DNA of 64,000 nt from Isoetes taiwanensis. Taxonomy: Eukaryota > Streptophyta > Lycopodiopsida > Isoetales > Isoetaceae. The stretch is taken from positions 374,001 to 438,000 of the forward strand of contig JAJEKV010000238.1 in the NCBI GenBank assembly GCA_021234155.1, written 5' to 3'. Under the pieces are notes generated by a model. That model was given only the letters and a program-made list of their open reading frames with translations, had not been told where the DNA came from and ran no database searches. Shown one piece after another: positions 54,955 to 64,000 of this stretch (position 1 is the first letter of the stretch; the number at the start of each line of letters is the position of its first letter). The translations under genes and the position numbers were made by a program.

Positions 54955-55157
54955 ATCTCCTCCCCGACCCTTTCCATCTCCGTCCATTTTGGTGGATTTT
55001 CTAATTTCCCGGCCTTAGATTTGCAAAAGCCAAGATCTAAAGGTGCAAAATAAGACACATCGATTTTGATGACATGGAAATTACGTGGATAGGCTAGAAT
55101 TGCAAGAAAGGTCAGAGGCGGTAGAGGGCTGGTGTGCTAAAAAAAAAAAAAAAAAAA
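54955..55157 (+). repeat. SINE-like repeat with poly(A), copy 4
   Basis: Same block order as copies 2 and 3, ending GGGCTGGTGTGCT plus about 18 A residues (55140-55157). Confidence 0.75.
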
Positions 55158-55734
55158 CCATTAGTAATGCCTCGAATGACTTTCATTTAGATTTTTTGGT
55201 CTAGTAAACAAGATTTTGGAACTATGAGCGGTCGCATGCATGTAGAAACATGCCGAATGCATGTAGAATCAGGGTTTTGGCTTTTTGCTCAATGAAAAAC
55301 AGGTTTTTACTCCACAATGCAAACCAGGAAACGGTTCTTGCACCAATTGAATACACATTTTTGTGATTTGATTGCAAACCCAAATATGGTCTTGGTATTA
55401 AAAAATGTTATATAACCTGTTTCAAAGGGGCAATTTGAAGTTCGTAAAGTTTTTTTTACGTTTTTTACGCTTTTAACATTTGCAACATTTTTAACGTCTT
55501 TAATGTTATAAAAACGTATTCTAAGATTTTAAAAACCAAAAATAAAAAAATTTAGAAAAACTTAAAAAACGTATGGTACCCGTACGGTATATAACGTATG
55601 TGACAACATTGATTAAAGCATCTATCAAAAAATTATAGGTGTACATCATGAGGACACATAGAATATAGTTTCCTTCTGCATGATGTATACCGGTGGAGCT
55701 CTTGTTTGCTACCTTTCAACATCATTTTTAAAGT
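55158..55734. other. AT-rich gap, no gene seen
   Basis: Poly(A/T)-rich sequence with ACGTTTTT/AAAAACGT inverted pieces at 55440-55570. No coding signal. Confidence 0.4.
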
Positions 55735-56600
55735 CCTAGTATAGGATAGAACTGCATATATCTGTAAAAACCCTACACAAAAACAAGGAAATTTACCTTT
55801 TGTATTCATGTGATGACCATCTTTGTATGTACGAAATATCATATGTTCACCACCTTATTCTTGCCGCATCAGAGAGCAGAGCAGGAAAAGGATGAGCCTT
55901 TATCATGGCTTTGGACCAAGGATCTGGAAACTGGAAATGAAATGCTAACTATCATATATGGAGCATAATCCAAGAGAAGGACCTATGTAAGTTTTTTATC
56001 AAATCAAATAACCTTGCCCCCTCGGTTTGGTTTCAATTCAGACAACAATGTCTTTTATTTGTTATGCTTATGCACTCTTGAAAAGCATACTACTCCATGT
56101 TCTTACTTAAAGCATGCTATTCATTCGTAGAATAATATCACAATCATTTCTTAAACTCCTAGTCTAGGATAGAACTACATATCTGTCGTGAACCTGCACG
56201 AAAACAAGGAAAATTTACCTTTTGCATTCATGTGACGACCATCTTTGTACGTGCAAATAATCGATGTATGGTCGTCACAAAATCATATGCTCACAACCTT
56301 GTTCTTGCTACATCAGAGAGCAATAGAAGGATGAGCCTTTATCATGGCTTTGGACCAAGGATCTGGAAACTAGAAATGAAATGCTATCATATATGGAGCA
56401 TAATCCAAGACATGGAATGTGCAATTTTTTTTATTAAGTCAAACAACTCACTGCCCCTCTGGTTTGGTTTTCAATTCACCTTTTCTTTGTTATGCTTATA
56501 CATTGTCTAAAATCATGCTACTCCATGTTCTTGCTCAAAACATGTTATTTCATTCGTAGAATAATATCATAATCATGCATTTTCTCTAAGAAATGTTGCA
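55735..56600. repeat. Diverged tandem duplication, ~430 bp unit
   Basis: Blocks AACAAGGAAATTTACC, TTCATGTGATGACCATC, GAGCCTTTATCATGGC and TTTGGACCAAGGATCTGG occur in the same order at 55785-55930 and 56200-56370. Neither copy encodes a recognisable protein. Confidence 0.8.
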
Positions 56601-58739
56601 TGAAATAGAACTGACCTATAGTTTTTGCTGCAGTATTTATTGAATCAGCTCAAGTGCTAGTTGCCATTTTATTTGTAACAGATAAGTTGAGAATCATTTT
56701 CCACAAGATCACGTCTTGTTGGGAAAATTTGGAAGCTTCCAACAATAGGCCTTGCAGAGTATAAGCTTTCCGTGGGGCATTTCTGAAACATGTGAAGGGG
56801 TTTCTTTGTGTATCCCAATTGAGAACATTTTTCTGGAACAAAGCATGTTTTTAAAGATCCAAGAGTCCATTTAATGGCAATGCTAGTATTGTGCTAGAGG
56901 CTATAGAAAATAAAGGCATATAAAATTAGGGCAACGTAGCATAAATTGAATTGTGCTTCTTGTGGTTAATGCAATAGAAAGGGATGTTGGATCTACTTAA
57001 TGGCAGATTTATCACATTTGTTCATTTTGAAGCATGAAAGTGTTTCTTGTTATTTGTACATTGTGTTCACACAATTTAATTCAGCTCTGATGCAAAGGGA
57101 GATCAATTATTATGCACTTTGATCAACTTGATGCCAAATACGTCAATTTATATATATTACCCTTCTTTGATGCATCCAACATTTATAAGGATCCAGCTGT
57201 TATTTACAGCAAATTAAATGTCGAGGTGAAGAATTAAAACACATCTGCAGTTGAAGGTTTTGAGCCATCCGAATTAATGACTTTTCCCATTTTGTTCTAC
57301 ATCACATCTTTATGCCCTTTCTTGCTAGAAATATTGCAATGATTGTTCTCTAGCATAGGCAACAATTAAAAGCTATATGATTGTCCTAAGTTCATATTAA
57401 TTATATCTTTATGCCCTTTCTACCTCTTCATTTTGGTTTCCATGTGCAAATCAACATAGGTAATGAATATGATAGAAGAGTAAATACGTGCTCTGAATCA
57501 CCATGTTGCCGTGGGTCCATTGCTCGCTTTAACGTAGAATTTTAATTTGAACTTATTTACGGTGCACATATAAGCCTTATTACTAATGGTTGCCCAAAAT
57601 TGTTAGGCACCAAACCGCTTGATGTGGTCTGTTTTATGTTTAACGTGGGATCTTAGTGAACTTATTTACGGTGCACATACAACGCCTTTGCTTATTTACA
57701 CGAACTTATTTACGATTAAAAATTTAGGACAATAGATCCGCTTATGCAGGACTAAAACATATTCAAATGCCAACTTCTCTACCTTCTCATATATGAATAA
57801 AGCTTTTCAACAATTACCACATGATTTAATTATCTTTTAAGTGACGACCAAATCATCAAAAATTGGAAGTCAAGTGATTGCTATGCTTCAAGAAAACACC
57901 GGGCGCATAGCGACCGCATGCAACAAAGTCCGCCATTTAACAAAAGAAAACTAATTGAAGTACCTCATGTAAACCTAGAAGACTTTAGAAGATCCGATAA
58001 TAGAATTCGGATGTAGGATCTTGAATGCAAAGTTTGGAAGAGCAACTGGAGTTCAAATGCAAGGGTGGTAAGCTTCAATAATCATTCAAGGAGTCATGGC
58101 CACATACAACACAAAGCGAAGCGTTTTCTAGAAGCATTAACTTGCTCTCTTTGCAATCTAATGTGAATTAAAGTCTTGAATTATATGCTAGAAGCATAGA
58201 TAAGCTTACTAACGATTAATGCGGATATTGTTGTACTTCACCTACTTTCTCCATCTTGTCTAGCTCTATTAGATCCATTGTTTGCAAATCAAACCATCTT
58301 GATACTATCATAGTCATTCACGGGAGGATATATTTCAGGAAAAGGGAAAGAATATGCCTTGACCTTATTTCTTCCACCATGACCATAGACTTTCATTTCT
58401 TGGAACTTTGCCCATTGTGGCAGCCGACAAAATGTTTTACTCGTCTTCGACGAGACAATATTGAAATTGAGCTCCAACTCTGCGGACGTTAAGACATTGC
58501 ATGTTTAGACGGTGTGGAAGTATGCTAACACTTCTTCTCTATTTGTTTCTCTCAGACTTTGCTCGCCCCACTATTGATCCATTAAAAATATGTCTAGTTA
58601 TCTTCGGGAGGAAGCACATTGGATGTGGAAGCACATGAAGTCCCGGATTACCTCAAATAAACTACTACGACTTGATGCCCACAATTCAAAAGAAAGACAA
58701 AAGAAAGCCCAATGATCGCTTTCGGTTCTATTAACTGTT
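56601..58739. other. Intergenic, no gene recognised
   Basis: Several short frames without a known domain. The right part (58200-58500) may be an upstream part of the RlmN-like locus, but I cannot show it. Confidence 0.35.
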
Positions 58740-58764
58740 CTTACTCTTCCGAATAAAAGAGTGC

Positions 58765-59525
58765 ACCGAGGTAGTTACAATGCGGCATGATACAAGGCAC
58801 GGAACATGTCGCGGAGCTCCGACACTTGGAGGGCCTAAGGCAACTATGTGTGTGTCTCTTCACAGTGCGCCTAAAGGTTTTCTTTTGGCCCGGTTATTAT
58901 TTTTCTTTGGAACAACTAATGGGATACAAATTTCGGATAGGTGCAAAATGGGTTGCAATTTTTGTGCAAATGAGGTACAATGGGATTAATTGGTAATCTT
59001 CATTTGGAGAAATTGTTGAGCAATTGGTTCATGCATTGAAAATCGAACCTATAAGAAATGTTGTTTTCATGGTACGTAAAAGTTCTTTCGGTGTGGAGAG
59101 CCATAATGTCGGACCGAGAACTGGAAATCGATAGAAAAGAATATTTAACTCGCAATTTTCTACACATAAGCGAGATATCTTCAAGTGCTATATGATAGAT
59201 TTGAGTTGCTAAGTTAAAAATGGCCAGTGTTACCACTTAAAATGAGAGATACCTTTCACATTTCCCCGCTATAACAAACATTGGAAATTAACGATCAATT
59301 TTGTTAATGAGCTAGCTAGCTTTGACCGGCTTGCGACTATTGGCGATTTATTGTCTTCATGTATTAGTGCCTCTCATCTTGGAAATATAATCTATAATGA
59401 ATGCGTGTTCCTATTGCGGGGGATGGGTGAACCTCTTAATAATTATGTTGCTATTGTGCAAGCTTGTCAAACAATTATTAGGGTGTTGCTTTGGCCTATC
59501 GCCACATCATATTCTTGTTTCTATG
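58765..59525 (+). pseudogene. RlmN-like radical SAM enzyme, copy 1
   Basis: Three exon-like pieces. Piece 1 (58765-58850): EVVTMRHDTRHG and GGPKATMCVS, the segment before the SAM cluster. Piece 2 (about 58940-59071): CKMGCNFCA, the radical SAM CxxxCxxC cluster, then GNLHLEKLLSN-frame/SFGEIVEQLVHA-type sequence to VVFM, with GTACGT donor. Piece 3 (59419-59525): GMGEPLNNYVAIVQACQTI, then in another frame FGLSPHHI. The family methylates adenine 2503 of 23S rRNA and some tRNAs at C2; plant members are nuclear-encoded. Missing bases in GGTTGC (58940) and around 58980-59000 break the frame, so this copy is damaged. Later exons are not seen. Confidence 0.75.
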
Positions 59526-60522
59526 GTATGGGATCTGCGGCTTTTTATCCGGTGATATACAACGAGAAAATAAGATAGGAACCATGCAATAGTTTTCGTT
59601 TAAACATGAGTACAAAGAGAAAGGACCTACATTTTCATCATCGAATCGATTACTATCTAATTGCTGAAATCACATAGCGACTATCAATTGTGTATGAGAG
59701 ATATACTATTCGGCTATAGCCGGATATGATATTCGGCTCTAGCCATAAGATTCGATTGAATGGAACTGTTATAGTCAAAGCCTACGCCGCTAAATTTGAA
59801 TGTCTAAATGCTTAAAACCGACTATAAGCCTGAGAGAAAGAGTGAAATTCTTACCAACATGATGGTGGACATCGTGAAAATAAGCTCAAAAGGGATCAAA
59901 CTACCGTGCAAAAGAAAAATCACGCAAATGCACAAGAAGGAATTGTCAACTAAAACTGTACTTTAAAACACTTACAAAAGAAATCAAATAGACGAGAGGG
60001 TAGCATAATTATACTCTTCCATGCCTTGTGTGTATCTTGGTGCGTTATTTACCTTAGATTGGATACCATGGGGATGCTAAAACAAAAAATACTTACCAAG
60101 CAAATTAACAAAAATAACACTTCCAAGCCTCTTCAAACAAATGCTCAAATCGGAATTATGATGCTATGATTATAATTGCGGGGCATATTTTGCATGACAA
60201 CGGTGTTGTGCGGTATAGCTAATTATTCCATGACCATGAAGTAAAATCTTGTAACAAAGATCTAGTTTACGTATGTGGTGGCCCTGAACCCAACAAAGCT
60301 AGCAAAAAGTAACATTTGATGAATTCTTGCCGGGCCATACATTGCTATTATAGATTAAGCTAAGTGTTCTCACTTCTAAAATGTGAAGGTGTAGCTTAGA
60401 ATCACAGATTGGGCATGCTAAAAGCGCAAAGGCAAAACATCATATTCCACATCTTGGTTTTTATATAGCTCTTGCTTGGCACATGATCTATCTAGCAAAC
60501 AACTAATGGGATACAAATTTGG

Positions 60523-61108
60523 ATAGGTTGCAAAATGGGTTGCAATTTTTTGTGCAACAGTACAATGGGATTAGTTGGTAATCTTTCATTTGGAGAAATT
60601 GTTGAGCAATTGGTTCATGCATTGAAAAACGAACATATAAGAAATGTTGTTTTCATGGTGCGTAAAAGTTCTTTCGATTGTGGAGTGTGTGTCGGACATG
60701 AGAACGAAAATCCGACGAAAAAGAATATTTAACTTCGCAATTTTTCTACACATAAGCGAGATATCTTCAAGTGCTATATGATAGATTTGTGTTGCTAAGT
60801 TCAAATATCTGGCGGTGTTACCACTTATAGTGAGAGATACCTTTCTTTGCTATACAAGATTGGAAATTAACGATCGAGTTTTGTTAATGAGACAAGCTTA
60901 CGCAGCGGCTTGCATTTGTTAGCGATTTATTGTCTTCATGCGTATTAGCGCATCTCATCTTGGAAATACAATCTATAATGAATCGTGTTCCTATTGCGGG
61001 GATGGGTGAACCTCTTAATAATTATTTCTTTGTTGTGCAAGCTTGTCAAACAATTACCGGCCGTTGCTTTTGGCCTATCGCCACATCATATTACGGTTTC
61101 TACGGTAT
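60523..61108 (+). pseudogene. RlmN-like radical SAM enzyme, copy 2
   Basis: Piece 2 (60523-60657): CKMGCNF, then one extra T, then the frame of TMGLVGNLSFGEIVEQLVHA to NVVFM. Piece 3 (about 60998-61108): GMGEPLNNYFFVVQACQTI and, in the shifted frame, FGLSPHH. The upstream piece with GGPKATMCVS lies outside the duplicated unit and is missing. It keeps the SAM cluster and the GMGEPLNNY motif, but the extra T destroys the frame. Confidence 0.75.
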
Positions 61109-62016
61109 GGGATCTGCAGACTTTTTATCCGGTGATATCTGACGAGAAAATGAGATAGGAACCATGCAATAGTTTTCGTTTAAACATGAGTGCAAAGAGA
61201 AAGGACCTACATTTTCATCATCGAGAATCGGTTGCTATCTAATTCTTTGAAATCACATAGCGACTATCAATTGTGTAACGTGAGACATATACTATTCCAG
61301 CTATAGCGGATATAATATTCCGACTCTAGCCATTCTTATAAGATTAGGTAAATGGAACATTATAGTCAAAGCCTAAGCTCGCTAAAATTTGAATATATAG
61401 ATGCTTAAATGACTATAAAACACTGAGAAAGAGTGAAATTCTTACCAACATGGTAGTGGACGCCGTGAAAATAAGCTCAAAAGGAATCAAATTACCTTGC
61501 AAAAGAAAATAATCGCAAATGCAAAAGAAGGAATTGTCGTAAACTGTGACTTAAAAACACTTACGAGAAGAAATCAAATAGATAGAGGGTAGCATAATTA
61601 TACTCTTCCATGCCTTGGGGTGTATCTTCAGGCAGTTATTTACTTTAGATTGGATACCATGGGGATGCTAAAATAAAAAATACTTACCAAGCAAATTAAC
61701 AAAAAATAACACTTCCAAGCCTCTTCAGCAAATGCTCAAATCAGAATTATCATGCTATGATTATAATTGCAGGGCATAGCTTGCATGACAACGGTGTTGT
61801 CTGGTATAGCTAATTATTCCATGACCATGAAGTAAAATCTTGAAATAAAGATCTAGTTTCTGTATGTGGTGGCCTGGACCCAACAGGCTAGCAAAAAGTA
61901 ACATTTTATGAATTACTGCCAGGCCATCTATGCTATTATAGCTTTGCTAAGTCTTCTCACTTCTAAAATGTGAAACCTGTAGCTTAGAATCACAGACTGG
62001 GCATGCTAAGTGTAAA
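60895..62016. repeat. Left arm of a >1.1 kb inverted repeat
   Basis: Reverse complement of 62895-64000, near-identical in the stretches compared. The spacer is 62017-62894. The right arm runs off the window, so the arm length is a minimum. Confidence 0.9.
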
Positions 62017-62894
62017 GGCTAAACATCAATTCCACATACTATTTTTCATATAGCCCTTGCTTGGCACATGATCTACCTAGCAAACAATGTATTTATGACC
62101 AAACCATTCCAATACATAAGCAGGCCGCAAGCTTCTTAACTGCTCTTCTATTTTTGCAAGCTTCTTAACTGCTCTTCTATTTTTGCAAGCAGAAAGAGGG
62201 CTATGGATCTTTTCCTTCAAACAAAATATTTTTTGTTTGACTTATAGACAGATCAAAGCCCTAAACGTTGCCATGGACAACATAACCAGCATCAAATAAC
62301 ACCCAAGTCAACTTCTGTGAGTAAAACAAATACGAAATCGAAAATCGAAGCAAAGATAATAAAACCTCTAAAAACCTCCAAAGGGACCGATTTGCTCCTC
62401 CATGAATGAACCGGTTTATTCCGGTGCTGGAGAAGAAAGCCCGGTGTTCGAGAAGAAAGCCCGGTGTTTTCAGAGATCTGCCTGACCTTAAAACAGTAAA
62501 ATAATCTTAAACCGACCGAACTCTTGAATGAGATGAGGTTTATCCAAAATCCTTACCTTCAAGGAAACATCCTGCAAACTGGGTTATCCTGAACCGAAGA
62601 AGCATATACATAGCATGGAAGCTACATTACCCATAAATATAAACTACAGAGCCGACAAGAGGTCGGAGAAGCCGAAAAAGGTTGAAACAAGCCAGAGGGA
62701 ATAGGAGGGGATTATTGTTCGTGGAAGAAATCACGAAGGAAATGAATGAAGCCAAGCACAACAATCCTACGTCCTTCGGCATCTCCGTGTCAAAATTTTG
62801 ATGAGTTTCTAATTTTCAGAACCGTAGGATGTAAAAATCTAAAATCTAATGGCTAAAATATTGCCATATCATATTTTGCTTAGGTGGAATCATA
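62017..62894. other. Spacer of the inverted repeat
   Basis: No gene recognised. It contains a 29 bp direct repeat (GCAAGCTTCTTAACTGCTCT and following bases, 62128-62190), a GAGAAGAAAGCCCGGTGTT duplication (62430-62467) and a partial SINE-like block (TCTAATTTTCAGAACCGTAG, 62807-62885). Confidence 0.6.
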
Positions 62895-64000
62895 TTTACA
62901 CTTAGCATGCCCAGTCTGTGATTCTAAGCTACAGGTTTCACATTTTAGAAGTGAGAAGACTTAGCAAAGCTATAATAGCATAGATGGCCTGGCAGTAATT
63001 CATAAAATGTTACTTTTTGCTAGCCTGTTGGGTCCAAGCCACCACATACAGAAACTAGATCTTTATTTCAAGATTTTACTTCATGGTCATGGAATAATTA
63101 GCTATACCAGACAACACCGTTGTCATGCAAGCTATGCCCTGCAATTATAATCATAGCATGATAATTCTGATTTGAGCATTTGCTGAAGAGGCTTGGAAGT
63201 GTTATTTTTTGTTAATTTGCTTGGTAAGTATTTTTTATTTTAGCATCCCCATGGTATCCAATCTAAAGTAAATAACTGCCTGAAGATACACCCCAAGGCA
63301 TGGAAGAGTATAATTATGCTACCCTCTATCTATTTGATTTCTTCTGTAAGTGTTTTTAAGTACAGTTTCGCTGACAATTCCTTCTTTTGCATTTGCAGTA
63401 TTTTCTTTTGCAAGGTAATTTGATTCCTTTTGAGCTTATTTTCACGACGTCCACTACCATGTTGGTAAGAATTTCACTCTTTCTCTGTGTTTATAGTCAG
63501 TTTAAGCATCTATATATTCAAATTTTAGCGAGCTTAGGCTTTGACTATAACAGTTCCATTTACCGAATCTTATAAGAATGGCTAGAGCTGGAATATTATA
63601 TCTGGCTATAGCTGGAATAGTATATGTCTACGTACACAATTGATAGCTGCTATGTGATTTCAGCAATTAGATAGCAACCGATTCTGATGATGAAAATGTA
63701 GGTCCTTTCTCTTTGCACTCATGTTTAAACGAAAACTATTGCATGGTTCCTATCTCATTTTCTGGCTGTATATCACCAGATAAAAAGCTGCAGATCCCAT
63801 ACCGTAGAAACCGTAATATGATGTGGCGATAGGCCAAAGCAACGGCCGGTAATTGTTTGACAAGCTTGCACAACAGCAGCATAATTATTAAGAGGTTCAC
63901 CCATCCCCAGATTCATTATAGATTGTATTTCCAAGATGAGAGGCGCTAATACGCATGAAGACAATAAATCTGCCAACAGCTGCAAGCCAGTGCAGAAGCT
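62895..64000. repeat. Right arm of the inverted repeat, cut by the window
   Basis: Mirror of 60895-62016. It carries the least damaged RlmN piece 3 on the minus strand. Confidence 0.9.
63798..63909 (-). pseudogene. RlmN-like radical SAM enzyme, copy 3 (inverted)
   Basis: The minus strand reads GMGEPLNNYAAVVQACQTIT then GRCFGLSPHHITVSTV in one unbroken frame, the intact form of piece 3. ITVSTVG is the conserved strand after the GMGEPL motif in RlmN. The 3' edge is a GTATGG donor. The SAM-cluster exon would lie beyond coordinate 64000. This copy may belong to an intact gene to the right, but that cannot be seen here; I mark it as a pseudogene with caution because its arm is duplicated. Confidence 0.65.

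Larger units (their letters stand above)
58910..62090. repeat. Tandem duplication, ~1.59 kb unit
   Basis: Unit 1 (about 58910-60500) and unit 2 (about 60501-62090) are the same sequence with many small indels. Both start near AACTAATGGGATACAAATTT and end with CTTGCTTGGCACATGATCTA then CTAGCAAAC. Each carries RlmN pieces 2 and 3 and the introns. Confidence 0.9.

Overview
This window looks like transposon-dense nuclear DNA of a land plant. The evidence is GT-AG introns, a plant-type L1 LINE with a zf-RVT tail, a Ty3/gypsy element, and broken copies of typical plant genes: xyloglucan endotransglucosylase (XTH), pectinesterase, a RING-H2 ligase, an organic cation/carnitine transporter and an RlmN-like radical SAM enzyme. 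DUF7869-type transposon proteins, as I know them, are common in non-seed plants, so a fern or lycophyte is my guess; this is not proven. I found no clearly intact host gene. Most coding stretches carry frameshifts or stops, many of them C-to-T type.

Layout. (1) 1-5.4 kb: unrecognised minus-strand coding pieces, a palindrome array (family A) and a set of ~90 bp hairpins. (2) 6.9-9.6 kb: a broken DUF7869 transposon gene. (3) 10.2-10.9 kb: an XTH pseudogene. (4) 11.8-26.8 kb: one LINE cut in two by a ~12 kb insertion, element B (12871-24872). Element B carries a DDE-transposase-like gene, a divergent histone H3-like gene, a pair of unknown paralogues, an unknown multi-exon gene and family B palindromes. 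(5) 30.0-33.5 kb: a degenerate Ty3/gypsy element with its 3' LTR. (6) 33.5-41.7 kb: element C, with a minus-strand ParB-like plus DNA amino-methyltransferase gene, a plus-strand DUF7869 gene, and 32 copies of the palindrome GGTATAAATTTATACC (family C). These sit in introns and in the divergent intergenic region, in arrays of nearly constant spacing. An inverted LTR-like stretch follows. (7) 42-64 kb: a non-autonomous Mutator-like element with a perfect 9 bp target duplication, a poly(A)-tailed SINE-like family, another DDE-like transposase, gene fragments with local duplications, and three copies of an RlmN gene region, two direct and one inverted.

The most interesting signal is shared by three blocks. 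Each has its own unrelated, nearly perfect palindrome, repeated at regular spacing and restricted to that block, next to unusual genes (ParB-methyltransferase in C, H3-like histone in B). I infer that these are element-specific binding, methylation or segregation sites; this is a hypothesis. The genes now look decayed, so functional copies should be sought elsewhere in the genome.
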